Positions 22,191 through 34,841 of a stretch of DNA of 64,000 nucleotides are shown here, in pieces (positions within the stretch are counted from its first letter, which is position 1; every line of letters begins with the position of its first letter). The DNA comes from Melastoma dodecandrum (Eukaryota; Streptophyta; Magnoliopsida; Myrtales; Melastomataceae), in NCBI GenBank assembly GCA_029817715.1, contig JARUPY010000537.1, forward strand, positions 930,001 through 994,000, given 5' to 3'. Under the pieces are notes generated by a model. The model did no database searches and was not told the DNA's origin. It saw nothing but the letters and a program-made list of their open reading frames with translations. Made by a program: the position numbers and the translations under genes.

Positions 22191-23492
22191 TTATTTTATC
22201 CGAAACAAATTAATTGTTTCCAAATCTTATAAGACCAAATTGATTTATAAAGTTAAATTATAATCAAAACAATTTGATTTGATATTTTAACTTTGTACAG
22301 TGTAGCTTTGTTGTAGGAAATCAGAATAAATATTTTGTTTCCAGATTTAAACTTGGAATGCTAATCTCACAATATTGAGTTGCCTAAATGTATAAAATGG
22401 TATAGCTAAATCACATTCAGTGAATTTAGACACTCAGACGAAGATTCTTAGATAACCCAAAGTAAAATTTAGATATGAAATATTTATTTCCATATTATCA
22501 ATCTGTAAACGTAATGTTAAAATAACAGCCTATTGTAAAGCAACAACATACTGCTCACACTAGTTGTGGCTCAATAACAAGTTGCTTAAGCTAATCATTA
22601 AAGATAAGCTTCCCTCTCATGAATGAAATTAATCAAAAGGATTTTGATTAACTTCCATAAATAGAAACTTTATAACCATAACTATGGTAAAATATATTTT
22701 AAATTATATTAGAATATTTAGAACATCGAGATAATGACTAAAATATTAAGTTAATCTCGACAATTCAAAATATAAATTAATTTCAATTATTTATTTTGGA
22801 AAAAATAATTATTGCCACTCTTACATAAGAACAGACGCAGCATTACAACGACACTTTACTATAACGCAACATCACATTCCTCAAGCTCATTAACAAAGAC
22901 AAGCGAAGTGTTACAGCAACACAGTGCTATGATTTTATAACATAGCTTCAAGCTCATCATCAAAAAGGTTAACTGATCACTTGAAAAAATCTTCCACGGC
23001 CATGGAGATGACTCTTTCCAGAGTTTTCCCCAGGTGATCGCCCTGTCTGAATGTGAATCTTGATGGGTTTTCTACCAAGTGCAACTAGGTTTGTACAACT
23101 TCACAGCATTTAGAAAACATGTGCATAAGAACAATGTTCATGTTTACTTATTATTACGTACAACCCTCTAAGTTTCATATACGAAAGTAGAAATATATAC
23201 ACAAATTAAGATTAGCTCGTGATGGAATAATGATTATGAATCATAAATTATTATGAACTAATTATCGTATAATTCAATATCTCTTCATACGAACATCCCG
23301 ATTGATTCGGTTCATCAGACATAATCACCGACTTAATCATTGTATTTGATTATAAAAAATATAATAAACTTCAACTGGAAAGATAAAACATTTTTTCCAT
23401 GTCTATCAAATGGACAATATAACAACCGAGGCATAAACACATGGGAAAGTCAGTCCTATTTTTTCTTTTGAGCCGTTTACCCTTTCCAGGAT
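22191..23492. repeat. AT-rich dispersed repeat, diverged copy of a family also at 46143 and 48736
   Basis: From about 23150 the text (tatacgaaagtagaaatatatacacaaa, then an aatcataaatta.tatgaac segment and cga.atcccgattgattcgg) parallels 46430-46690 and 49020-49270 in order. The order of landmarks is conserved but identity is clearly lower than between the two other copies. The part 22191-23140 is AT-rich and without genes; it may belong to the copia LTR or to this family. Confidence 0.5.
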
Positions 23493-23507
23493 GCTAGGGT
23501 TGTGTTT

Positions 23508-23806
23508 TTTTTATAATTCTTGGAGATTCGTATGGACTTACTCTTATGAGCTTGGCATACTTATAGGCCTGCGGCTCTGGCCTAAGCCCAACCGTACTAC
23601 ATTCCCTTGGGCCCAGACAAGACCCTACAACCCACCTGGTCCGAGTAAATTCAGGCCTCTCAAGACCTGATAGGTATGTGGCCCATGGGCTTTATTAGCC
23701 TTACCCATAGGACCATCCTTATTTTCAAGTGGAAGAATGGTGGTGGGTATTGAACCTGTAATCTCAAGGTTCCCACTAGGCACCATTTCACTTGGGTAAG
23801 ATTGAC
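23508..23806 (-). mobile_element. tRNA-derived SINE with 15-bp target-site duplication
   Basis: The 15-mer gctagggttgtgttt occurs at 23493-23507 and again at 23807-23821, exactly flanking this insert. On the minus strand the head carries an A-box-like TGGTGCCTAGTGGG and a B box GGTTCAATACC about 30 bases on. These are RNA polymerase III internal promoter elements. The other end, next to the left duplication, has a T-rich plus-strand stretch, which is the A-rich tail on the minus strand. The element is about 299 bp. The family was not identified. Confidence 0.85.
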
Positions 23807-23821
23807 GCTAGGGTTGTGTTT

Positions 23822-24700
23822 ATTACTTGTGGATGGAGGCTTAACGAGGGCTGGGTTGGGCAGCATTTATTGTCTTCAAGGACACTTATTTCTCTTATTC
23901 TCGCATCGCTATCTGGGAACGTAACATTGATTGATTTACTTTATTATAGTTACCCTTTGATTCTTGTACAAACATTTTATGAGTTTATACAGTATTACTT
24001 GAATAAAAAGAAATTTTCTGTCTAAAAGACTGCTCAATGTTTTGGTATAAAATTTTATTTTTTAGAATTTCTAAATTCTTATCATTTTAAACTTATTATC
24101 CTATTAATTTATACATATAAATTATAACCTTTTTTAAGAAGATAATTGTTGAGATAGTTTTACATTTTTATGGGACAACACGGTTAATCCATTGAGAAAA
24201 CTTGACAATCGATTGGTATGAACAAGGAAAGCTCGTATCTGTGGTATCCCAAGTTTGTTCCGTTCAGGAAATTAGCGATGGTCCAACGTGAAAGATATTG
24301 GCGGTTCTTTTCTGAAAAAATGAACTCGAGGTACAAACTTTTTTTTAACATGATAAATTTGGATTATAAACTTTCGAAATAAACTTGAATATATACTTTT
24401 TCTGAACGGAAACGAATTTGGGATACAAACTTTACTTAAAAAAAAAATTTATGGTACTAAAAGGAATGAAATTGGGGCACGAGATCATTGAACTTTTCTA
24501 TTTCGGACCCGCTAATTTCGACCGCCTTATGTTTCGTGCACGGAAGATTAGACTTACCCTACCAAGCATAAGCCGGTTTGGGGTTAGTTTTCATGACCAA
24601 AACCCAAAGACACGTAACAAAAGTGTTCCTAACCAATCTCAACCCCCATTTCCCTCGTCCCTTCCCTCTCCCTCAACCAATTTCCCCTTCTCGGGAATCG
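23822..24700. other. Intergenic region and 5' leader of the TMEM120-like gene
   Basis: AT-rich up to about 24470 with no gene. The C-rich stretch 24640-24700 just before the ATG looks like a 5' untranslated leader. No clear TATA box could be chosen. Confidence 0.5.
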
Positions 24701-27700
24701 ATGACGTCCGACGACGACGGACCCATCGGTCACCCCCACCCTCTCGAGGGCGACGTCAGGAAGGCGGTCGAGGAGGCCAAGGATCTCCACGACGCCGTCT
24801 CCTCCCACGTCTCCCGTACCTCCGCCGACGAGCTCTCCCTCCGGCGGAGGACAGCGTCCCTCGACTCCGAGATTCGTCGCCTGAGGTCCAGCGTCGAGGC
24901 CGGGGTCCCCGATGGGAAGAGGCTCGAGGAGGAGCTCCAGAAGGCCAGGACTATCGTCGACGATGGGGACGCGTCGTCTTTCCTCCCCGCCAAGCCTCAA
25001 GGTCTGTGATGTCCGTTCGTCTCTCCGATTGCGTTTGTCGGGCGTGGGTTATGTTAGAATTGGGATTGGCCCAATGTGAGGAGTAGGCGCTTGGGACTGA
25101 CTGGAGGGAGATGCAGATGGGTTTTTGAGGATGTTTCTGGGTCCGATCAACGTGCGCGCCACCAAGAAGGATATTCAGCTAAAAGTTAAGGAAGAATATA
25201 ACAAGTACAGGGTGTGTCTTCTTCTCTGTAATTGCCACTCATTGATGCATTTTAGTTAGTTTGGCTTCTTAAGATTTGTGGAAACTTTATTGACTTGGGT
25301 ATGTTTGTGACTATGTGATATCCCATTGTTCTCATCAGAATCGCCATTTGGTCTTAACTGTTATAGCCCATTTGGTTTCCGAAATGGAATTCCATGGGAA
25401 GGGAGAAAAAACTATAGTAATTAGGAAGGAAATTACATAAAAAATGGTGTATTTAGTTCCAGAATAAAAAGGAGACGAAAAAGAAAATGAATGAAGAAGA
25501 GAATGTCATGAGCAAGGGAATGTCCATTCTTTCCCTTCCTCTTCAAAATTAAGCAAATGGAATGGAATGAAAAGCAAATAGAAGGAATAGGAGATGACAA
25601 AGGGAAAATAAATAGGATTGATACCAATTCTATTTCTTCCTCTAATCCTTAAACCAAACACACCATTAAGGATATATTCTTTGTGGCATGTTGGTCATGT
25701 TTCCCATGCTTGAAAATAGCCTTCATGCAAGTACTTTCGCATGAAGGACTTCTTATTATCGAGAAAATCATTCTCCATTTGTTTTGTTCCAAAAGAAAAT
25801 TGAATTAGCATCCTCTCACACCAATCTTTCCCTTACACAGGATAGAACTGCACTACTTTTCCTCTTGTTTCCATCGGCGCTGCTTCTGTTGCGCTCCTGG
25901 CTATGGAATGGATGTATGCCAGCATTTCCTGTACAGCTATACCAGGTATGGTTTGGAGAATTATGTGGGATTTATGATTTGTTACTGCTCTTATATAGAG
26001 AGGGTGTTGTGTTTGAACGCCACTTTCACAGGCTTGGCTTTTGTTCCTGTACACGGGATTGGCATTAAGAGAGAATATTTTGAGGGTTAATGGAAGTGAT
26101 ATTCGCCCATGGTGCGTATACATTTGTTTCTGTGGTCGTTTACAATATTCTTAAGAAGCTAGATTGGAAAGTTGAACTTAACTTTCCAATCTTATATGTG
26201 TTTATTTCATTGAGTTTTGGGTTGATTTATCTACTGGAAGGTGGATATATCATCACTACTGTGCGATGGCTATGGCCCTTGTGAGCCTTACTTGGGAAAT
26301 CAGAGGCGAACCAAATTGCGCCCAAAAGCAGGTATGCTTCTTCCCCAGAGCAAACAGGTGGAGGTCCAACTCCCTTCTTTCTAATAAATTATTTACTAGT
26401 GTTTACTTTCCAGAGAGGAGTAGAACTTTTTCTGCAGTGGGCCATCATGCAAGGAGTTGCCATGCTCCTACAAAACAGATATCAACGCCAGAGACTTTAT
26501 ACCCGTATTGCATTGGGAAAGGTGAAAAAATATGCATAGAAAAATAATTAAGTACACACACAATTGTGATTGCCTCACCATTATTGTCCAATTCTGCTGT
26601 TATAGTCCTGACAGTAGTCTTTCATGTTGTTTACTTGTGTGTCGCCTTCACTTCAGGCCAAGAGAATGGATGTTGTGTGGGGTGAAACATCCGGAGTAGA
26701 TGGTCAATTATGGCTTCTTTGTCCAATTCTTTTCGCTATGCAAGTAAGTCCTCACCAATTATGCTCTGTGAATCCAATGCTAATAAGCTTGCCAGAAGCA
26801 GTAGTGAGCTCATGTATTAAACTCAAAACTCACCAAGCAGCAAAAATGAGTTGACGGTAATCACTTTCAATATGTTAAGCATGTCTCTTTTCTCTAAGAG
26901 GATGAATGATCCATTAATATAACTATTTCATGGATGGACTAGTTTACTCCAGAGTAAGTTTTAATCTAATGTTCTTTTTGTGCATTGACCTGTTGTGTGT
27001 CATAAACTGTATTTTATGTCGAAGAATGATCTTAGACACATTGTGATTGGATTAATCACCTCAGACTTTTCGTTTTGCATTTCTTGTCAGCATGAGTTCA
27101 CGATGACCCTGTGCTTTATCCAGTTATATGTGAACTAGCCCAACAGATCAACATGGTCACTCCATTTGATAATATTCTATATTCATCAAGGTGTTTATTT
27201 TGTATGAATAATGACAGCTTTCATCCAAAAAGTGGTGAGACTTACAGTTAACGCGTTTGTTTTATGAAGACAATTCGTTCTTTTTAAATCTATTTTGAAA
27301 GTGGTGAGACATAGATGGTTTCTTGTGCTGAAAGGAAGATACTTCTTATTTTCTTCTTGTTTAGGGCTTTGAGGCATATGTGGGTCTTTTATTGCTCAAA
27401 ACAGCAATGGCCGGGGTGATCCCAGAATGGCAGGTACTTCTTTATCCTCCCGGAGCAATTGTCTTATCCCAGTTAATGAATATACTCCCAATTGCAGGAA
27501 AGGCGATTATTATCTGTGGAAGATTTACATTGTTTTCACCTTAACCGTTTTGCATCTCTGAAGTTCCTCACGGACGTTTTGTGGTCGTTCTTTCATCAAC
27601 GAATCTTCGGACTGTCAAATCATTGTGATCAAGTCTTATGATTTGGAAGTGAGTCCAGGTTTTTCATTCTTTTGCAGGTGGTCGTATGTGGGATCCTCCT

Positions 27701-27809
27701 GGTTTTAATGGCCGTGGGGAATTTCACAAATACGGTGGAGACCCTTATGGTGAAATCGAGGTTCAAGGCCAAGATGAAGAGAACAAAGATCAAGCACGAC
27801 TCAGACTGA
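24701..27809 (+). CDS. TMEM120/TMPIT-like multi-pass membrane protein, nine exons
   Basis: Exons: 24701-25001, 25117-25211, 25841-25945, 26032-26111, 26241-26331, 26414-26521, 26657-26743, 27365-27433, 27678-27809. All introns are GT..AG, phases agree, and the product is 355 residues, the usual size for the family. The first about 110 residues are acidic/basic and heptad-like (coiled coil, SADELSLRRRTASLDSEIRR). About six hydrophobic segments follow. Signature strings are FLRMFLGPINVRA, IYHHYCAMAMALVSLTWE, RYQRQRLYTRIALGKAKRMD and GQLWLLCPILF. The C-terminus is basic (SRFKAKMKRTKIKHDSD). TMEM120 proteins sit in the ER/nuclear envelope of animal cells; the plant role is not established. No lesion was seen. 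This is the only clearly intact housekeeping-type gene in the window. Confidence 0.95.
25367..25668. mobile_element. MITE-like insert in intron 2 of the TMEM120-like gene
   Basis: The edges read gcccatttggtttcc on the left and aaaccaaacacacc on the right. They are imperfect inverted repeats with the core TTTGGTTT, a pattern common in plant Tourist- and hAT-like MITEs. The inside is purine-rich (gaagaagag, ggaatggaatg). No coding content. A flanking target-site duplication was not clear. Confidence 0.4.
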
Positions 27810-30800
27810 GTTCCCTTCCTTATCCTATCATCTAATGTTTTGACAAGTTTCCAAGTTTTGTTTCATTTCGATCATTTCCCTTTTCCACGCCAGTAGTGCA
27901 TAAATTCTTTGTCCTCAAGATAAGCCCTCTTCTTCTTCTTTGTCCGTGTCAATACATAAAACAGTTTCTGACGAAGGATAGTTAGCTAAAGCGAACTGTC
28001 TTCATATGATGTTGTTCGAACTTAAGCCCGTAACCTAGTTTAGTAAAGGCAATATCTTTTGTTGCTTTCGCCTTGAACAGGTTGTAATAATTTCTGCCTA
28101 TTTTACCCCTTAAAGCATAGTCTCCCTATATCGTCATTGAGAAAAATATTCCTATCTAATTTAAATTACGATTTAGAACCGTGACTTTTATTAATTGTCG
28201 TCCTACAAACCGTGTTTTTAGGAAAATTAATTTTATTTATTTATTTATTTTTTGAAAATACAGTTTGGAACAAATATAATTAAGAAAATCGCGATTTCAA
28301 ACTAGTATTTTTGAATCCCTTAGAAATTGTTTTGGTACATCTCTCTCTTAAATTGAAGTGGCCATTGAGAACTACAAATTAAAGGCGGTAAACAAACTTA
28401 AAGTTAAAACCGTACATTTCTTTCAAAGAATCATTAGTTACTACAAAACCATTATCCACATGGATTTGCTACCAAATTAAATTAACATATCAGGATTTCA
28501 CTGAAAATTTTGATAGCTTTCTTTAAATTGTTGACGAGAAAAGAAAAATAAACCGTCCCTTGATTTCTTAATTCAAAGTCAACGTTTTCGCTCTCAATTC
28601 CTGATCCCCCCTCCGATCAATTGGTTCGAGAGGGATGTCAGTTCAGTGGCACGATCGGTAAAGGGCCCGGATGTTTGTTATCTCGTTAAACCTGAGGTGT
28701 CCATCTAGGATGATCCAGAACTTCGGCCCGACTAATTCGGATACGACTCTAGCAGCGTTTCGCGACTAATTCGAACACGATCAGGACATCGCACCTGGCT
28801 TTGGTCGATGTGTCTGCCAACAAGGATAGTTAAACGGTACCAAACCACCGACCACTTGTACCAATTGATCGGAGGGGCAGCCATTTCTATGTTTAATCTC
28901 CACTGCGAGTCGACTTGTAGTGACTTGTTTGGTATATCACCGAAATTAAGGAACCTTGGAAATGCTAGCTCTTTCAGGCAATGGTATTTGTTTAAGGGAT
29001 GAATACATATATTTTTGTGGTAGTCAACGATTTGCGTTCTTCAGCTCTATTATATGATCCTTGTATTTCCCAACCAACACTACAAGGGTTCCAAGAACAG
29101 CTTTATTCTGATACCGAGTAGGATTAATGGTCGTAGGAGGGTTGGAGTATCTGGGAGTTTGCAAACAAAACATCTGACTGAGGGCCACTCGGATTTTTCC
29201 TCTCTTTGATACTATGTTCAGTTCATCCTACATGCCATTCCTTGCTTTTTTCTTACCTGTGCTTCTGTATGGCTTATGTAATTTAGTTGTCATGTGTTCG
29301 CTGGTCTTTCGTTGTCATAATTTAGACCGAGTTTATGCATTGTACAAGGCTCGCAGATTACCCATTTCTTGACTGTTTATAAGCATCAACTTGCATAAAA
29401 TGTTATGTGATATTGTTTTGGACTAATATCAAGGATTGATCAAATCACAGCTTCACAAAAGCACTAAATAAACAAATTCTGTACTTTTTCATGTATAGAT
29501 TGGCATATGGGAATTCACCTATTCCGTTTATCCGCAAAGTATACTATCATACATGAGGATCATCCCAAAGCAATTGTACAATACTTTGAATACCTTGAAT
29601 CTCTTTTCTAACTTAGATGAGATATACTTTCAACCTTAGGATGAAGCTAAAGCTAGTTCACATGAACAATTGATTAGGACTTCGTTCCATTCTAACAGGA
29701 TCAATGTCCTAATGTATTAGTGGTTCCCGTTACTTGTTTGATGTATCCAAGTGGCAAGAGTTACTGGGCTTGGTCTGATTTTTTCGATAACTAAGAGGTT
29801 CTTTGATCGGGTCAAGTGCTCTTCCCCGGTTAAAACCTCGTATGCCTCTAGCTGCTATTGTATGACAAGCGACAAGTTTGACAATCTTACCGCATCTTCT
29901 CTACAAACGAAGCTCTTTTATGTATATTCATATATTCTAGATCTTCACGTGCTTTTCGATATGTATAACATCAGGATTGTGACAAATCAACAACTTACTC
30001 CAATAAGGTGATTCAAATAATCTCTAAACTTTTTCTTCATTGCAAACTTGACAAGCTTTATAGACGTTTAGTACTCCATCCAGACAAGTCAACATACGTG
30101 GAAAAACATTTAATATCCAAAGAAAATGTTTACATATATTTGGAAATGTGTACCACTTGCGTAATCATACACAAAATCATCTACGTCCCGCGAGCCTTTC
30201 ACTATCTCTGCTCGGCTAACGAGGACCAGGAATGACATGTGAGAGCACGTTGAATGGATTTGTTATGATTCCCGCGAAGATAAGTTCAAAGGATGAACAA
30301 CTACAGTGGATTAAAACCTTCAATGGATTAAACCCATTAGTAGCTAAACCTTAGTTTATACAAATCATGGGTATTGTTGATCAAAATACTTGAATGCTTT
30401 TCAAGTACTAGGATCTCTTGTAATAATTTCCTCTTGGACATAAGTTTTTTGCCATGTCAAAACAAATATCTACAATCTACATTTACGAGTGAAATGCCTC
30501 AAAACTTTGAGATGGTTGGTGCTATGTTTTAGTCGTTACAGGGAGTTTTCGCTTGTGTCAACGAAAACATTCCATAATCCCAATCATAAGATGAATGATC
30601 TTCGATATAGGCTTGACTTGGGATTAAACTAGTTTGGTCAACTTTGGTATTGAGCAGCAGAAGACAGGTACCACCGGCCAGTCCATTTATAATGTGCGTC
30701 TTTCTTTTACTCGTATTTAAGAAAGAAGTTGCCTTCATCAGCTAATCAAACTACAGCGGACGGAGGAAACAACGGCCCCAACGTGAGCATGTAGGGCGGC

Positions 30801-31255
30801 ATTTCAAAATTCGCCGAATAAAGAGAGACTTGGGCAGAGGAATTGGACAAGATTTTCCCATAATTCTGTGCAGGGCATTCCTTTTGTTGTTGTCAGAAAG
30901 AAATATTGTAAGAAAGTCTGGAATTTAGTAAAACTTTTACTAGATAGTATAACAAATATAATCTTATTATTGTAGGAACCTCTTTTTGGACGTACCAATA
31001 GGATCGATAATTATTTTCTGAAATTTTGTCATTAATCAATCTGTGATGAACTTTACAATTTCTAGATGACGATTTTTAACTCTGTAAATGTTGAGAATTT
31101 CGCAATCATGAGAATTTTGAAAAGTTTATAAATTATTTTTCATTTTTTGGCAAACATAAAAAAATGCAAGTTCTGCAAAAACAACAAGTATAGGTATTGA
31201 TTTGTGGACTTAACTTTGAGCCAATTTTTGTTTTATCATTAATTTAGTTTTTTTA
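27810..31255. other. Gene-poor intergenic DNA downstream of the TMEM120-like gene
   Basis: The first about 200 bases are probably the 3' untranslated region of the preceding gene. 28560-29020 is a GC-richer block (cgactaattcgg, cgcacctggctttgg) that may be an old insertion, but no protein or RNA family was recognised. The rest is AT-rich, with short open frames that lack motifs. Confidence 0.5.
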
Positions 31256-31730
31256 TAGACCTACTCATGGGCTCGAGCCCTCAATTGGCCCAACCAACCC
31301 GCCCGCTATTTGAGTGGATTTGGACAGTATAATTTATCGGATGGGCCGGGTTTGACCATAATTTTTAGGCCCGATTAAATTTTGGGCCGAGTTTGGGCAA
31401 ATAAAATAATAACCTTACGCGGCCCGACCTAGTCAAAACTCGGGTTTTTACTTTTGTTTATACTTTTATTTATTTTTAATATAGATTTCGGCTTTTACTT
31501 ATATATTTAAATAGTATTTATATGGACTTAACTTCTCTTTTTTATTTTATTTTATTTTCAATTATATTGTATCATGCTTTTGGCTGGGCCTGGTTATAGG
31601 TAAAAAATTTAAACTCGATAAACCCGACCCGACGATAGGACCTGGGCGGGGGTTTGAACAATGGATAAACTTGTTTGGCCCAAATAAAACCAGTCCGAAA
31701 CTACCCGAACCCGCCCATTGAACATGTCTA
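31256..31730. mobile_element. hAT-type MITE-like element
   Basis: The left end TAGACCTACTCATGGGCTCGAG and the right end ...ACCCGCCCATTGAACATGTCTA form imperfect terminal inverted repeats. The inside is rich in gggccgggtt and cccgacccg strings, a familiar pattern of non-autonomous hAT elements. Flanks gttttttta and gtttgtta could be a decayed 8-bp target duplication. The length is 475 bp and it has no coding capacity. Confidence 0.5.
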
Positions 31731-33103
31731 GTTTGTTATATAATTTTGTTACCAATTTTTGTTCATATTTTGGTTTTTGTGACTCTTGAATTTTGTCGCT
31801 CAAAAGCCAAACATGCATTAATACACAATTTTCATTTATTACCTAAAAAAGGGAAAAAAATTTTAAAAATGGTAAATAATATTGAAACCTCTCATTTGTT
31901 TTCATTTACCGAAATTGGATGATAGTTGCTGATGCTATAAAAAATACAAAAAATTGATGAAGATCAGATGATTGCGCTATTGTGAGGTCATTGTTATGAG
32001 TAAAGTGGATTATGAGGCGAATGAATGGCATGTTAGAACCATTATTATAATACATGGGTGAGACTATATTAAGGCTTTGTTTGGCTTTCACTAGAAAAAA
32101 GTCAAGATTGGCCAAAATTAATATGAAAGTAAAAGTTGGTGACATAATTATATAACAAACTAAAATAATGCAAAATAGAAAGTTGGTGCAAAATTGATGC
32201 CATAAACATATATTTTTCCAAATAACAAACTATAGTTACAAAATTTGTTTGATCAAATGAGAATTTTATTTTTGTGTAGTTGTTCCTATATTTCATAAAA
32301 CTTTCGAAAATTTTTAGACGAAAACTTTGCGCACAGTTTGTGATCCGAAAAAAGACTATTGAGTTTGTCACAATTATATTGGAAGTATTAGTAGGACCGT
32401 CAATTCTAATTAATTGTTAAATTCCTCTTATAATCTTCTCTTTAACGTAATTAGAATATTGGTCAATTCGTATTTCAGTTGACACGGAAAGCCAAAGGTC
32501 AAACGATGCAAAGGCCACGAGTAGGGTATTCGAAAGGACAACCGACCCTTAACTTAAACTAATATTAATATGGATTGATTCAAGTGGTAAGGAGTTTGAA
32601 TTCGCGTAACGAAGTTTTGGGTTTGAAACTTACCATATGTAGTCAACCCTATCGAAAGACTCACTCACTGTGTCCTACCCAAGTCGAGTCCGAATGAGTC
32701 GGAGCAAAACTTCGAATACCGGGGGCAGCCAAACAAATTATCCAACCTACCGTAAGTGATTAGCAACTCCAATTGGAACATAAAATAGTATATTGAAATT
32801 CTTAATTTATTTTTTTTGTACATAAAATACTAGCCACAATTTACAAATTTGATTCCCCATGAAATGGTCACCGAATCTCTTTACACATCTCTCATAAAAT
32901 TATACATAAAATTTGTATTTACAAAAACATCGTAGAATTTTTTATATTATGTTAATCCTCTTTAAAATTTTTTCATAGAATATAATAATTAGTTCGTAAA
33001 GTTCGTGTAAAATTTTATCGACCGAAGTTTTGTCAGTACTATTTGACATTATATTTTGTAAATAAAAAAATTTTCCAAACCATGACGAATGCAGTGGGAG
33101 GCA
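31731..33103. other. Intergenic AT-rich DNA upstream of the third TNL
   Basis: No gene is seen. It contains an Au-like SINE at 32572-32740, listed separately, and otherwise AT-rich sequence up to the TATA box at 33104. Confidence 0.5.
32572..32740 (+). mobile_element. Au-like SINE copy (plus strand)
   Basis: It begins with attcaagtggtaaggagtttg (A-box region). Then come ggtttgaaact (a decayed B box), an accctatcgaaagactcactcac stretch, and ctacccaagtcgagtccgaatgagtcgg. The same string order appears in the minus-strand copy at 47190-47362. The block matches what I know of the Au SINE family of flowering plants. Ends and target duplication were not resolved. Confidence 0.65.
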
Positions 33104-33110
33104 TATATAA
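33104..33110 (+). promoter_or_regulatory. TATA box of the third TNL
   Basis: TATATAA in the context ggcatatataaacagcg, followed by a CT-rich leader (tttctcttcatctcc). It lies about 360 bases before the ATG at 33468. That is a long leader for a plant gene, so an intron in the leader is possible. Confidence 0.5.
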
Positions 33111-33467
33111 ACAGCGATTTCTCTTCATCTCCGGCATGTTCGACTTAGACATCATTCTCCACCCTGCCTCGGTCAACTGTTTGCCAACCGGACGCCGGGT
33201 GCCCTTAAGGAAGAAGCGACGTAGCGGAAAGTCATTACAGTACTTTCGGAGTGCTTTCCTATACCGCTGTATTTGAGAGCTTCTGTTATACCGATGGGAT
33301 CAACACATCCGCTTCAAATCCTCCTTTTTCAGTGCACGAAGGGCCAACTTACAAGAAGATTTCGAGTATTCGCCAGGTACCCCTCGACAATCTAACCTCA
33401 AATGAGTGAGGGACCATCTGTTTCCAAGTTAGTTGATTCCATGTTTGAGTTCTGAAATCCCCCACAA

Positions 33468-34841
33468 ATGGTGGCAGCATCTTCACTGAGGAGATGGAGA
33501 TACGATGTTTTCCTTAGTTTTAGGGGGGAAGATACCCGAAACAGTTTTACTGGTTACTTATATGACGCATTGAAACGGAAGGGAATCAGAGTCTTTATCG
33601 ACAATAAAGGGTTTGAGATGAGCAGAGATATAAATCCACAACTGACAAGGGCAATAGAAGACTCGAGGTTTGCCGTTGTAGTATCCTCAAAGAAGCATGC
33701 AGATTCGACTTGGTGCTTGGCTGAAGTGGCTAAGATACATGACTGCATGCGCGAAGAGGGCTTTACTGCTCGACCTGTATTCTACCATGTCAAATCGTCT
33801 GATGTGAGAGAACACAAGGGATGTTTCGAGGGTGCATTTCAGAAACATGGCAATAGGGGTGAAGACCCGCTGAGGGTAAGTAGGTGGAAAACTGCACTGA
33901 CCACGGTCGCAACACAGACTGGATGGACAGTTGATGATCGGTGCTTGTTATTTATCTTCTGGATTGTTCTTTTCCCCTTTCTTTTGCTTCTTTTAACGTT
34001 TTCTTGAGTTGTATGCTGACTTCTCTGTTACAGTACCAACGAGGCAGACATAGTGGAAGAGATTGCCAGAGACATATCCTCAAGGCTGTGGGTCATGTTC
34101 CCCGGAATTGCTTCAGAACTGGCTGGGTTCGAGTCACTAATTGATCCGGTTGTGAAGATGATGGATTTCACATCTGACAGCAACCGATTCAGTGGAATCA
34201 CTGGCATGGGTGGAATAGGCAAGTCCGCCATAGCAAGGGCTGTCTATGAACGGATGCTTGGTCTGTTTGACGTGGGCAGCTTCCTAGCGAACATTGGACG
34301 AAATTCTGTGAAGAATGGTGGTTTGGTTTCCCTACAAAAACAGCTTCTGACCGAAACATCACGTGAAGAGAATGTGAATGTCTTTAATGAAAAAGATGGG
34401 ATTAAAAGGATAAGAAGCCAGTTGGGCAATCGCAAAGTAATACTGGTCCTCGACGATATAGATGGTCCAGAGCAATTTGAAGCACTAGCTGGAGATCTCG
34501 ATTGGTTTGGTCCTGGTAGCAGGATACTGATTACCACCAGGGATAAGCATTTATTGCGAAATGCTCATTTCACAAACGAAATACAGCTTCTCAGCAATGA
34601 TGATGCTCGTGATCTATTTCGATGGAATGCTTTTGGGAGGGAGGAGACAGTGAGCACTGATTTTGAGCCAATGTTTGATAAAGTGGTGGATTATTGCGGC
34701 GGTCTCCCACTGGCTCTAAAAGAGTTGGGTTGCTTGTTAACGGGTAAAACGATGATCGAATGGGAATTGTCTATCGACAAACTTAAGGAAAATCCCAACC
34801 GCAGAATCATGGATAGACTGGATATTAGTTTTGCAGGTTGA
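33468..34841 (+). CDS. TIR-NBS protein, truncated TNL without MHD or LRR
   Basis: Exon 1 is 33468-33940 and exon 2 is 34034-34841, with phases agreeing across a 93-base intron, giving 426 residues. TIR residues about 10-150 include YDVFLSFRGEDTR, TRAIEDSRFAVVV and STWCLAEV, with the conserved Glu present. NB-ARC motifs are GMGGIGKSAIARA (P-loop), KVILVLDDID (kinase 2), GSRILITTRDKHLL and CGGLPLALKELG. The frame ends at RLDISFAG, just where the family continues into the FLDIACF segment. The stop codon lies inside a 14-bp hairpin arm, so the gene is likely broken by rearrangement. No stop interrupts the frame, so a TIR-NBS (TN-type) product could still be made; TN proteins exist naturally. It differs clearly from copies A and B and comes from another TNL subgroup. 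Confidence 0.85.

Noticed and set aside
28560..29020. GC-richer block considered as rRNA, tRNA or 5S-like gene
   Set aside because: No cloverleaf, box elements or rRNA phrases could be identified.
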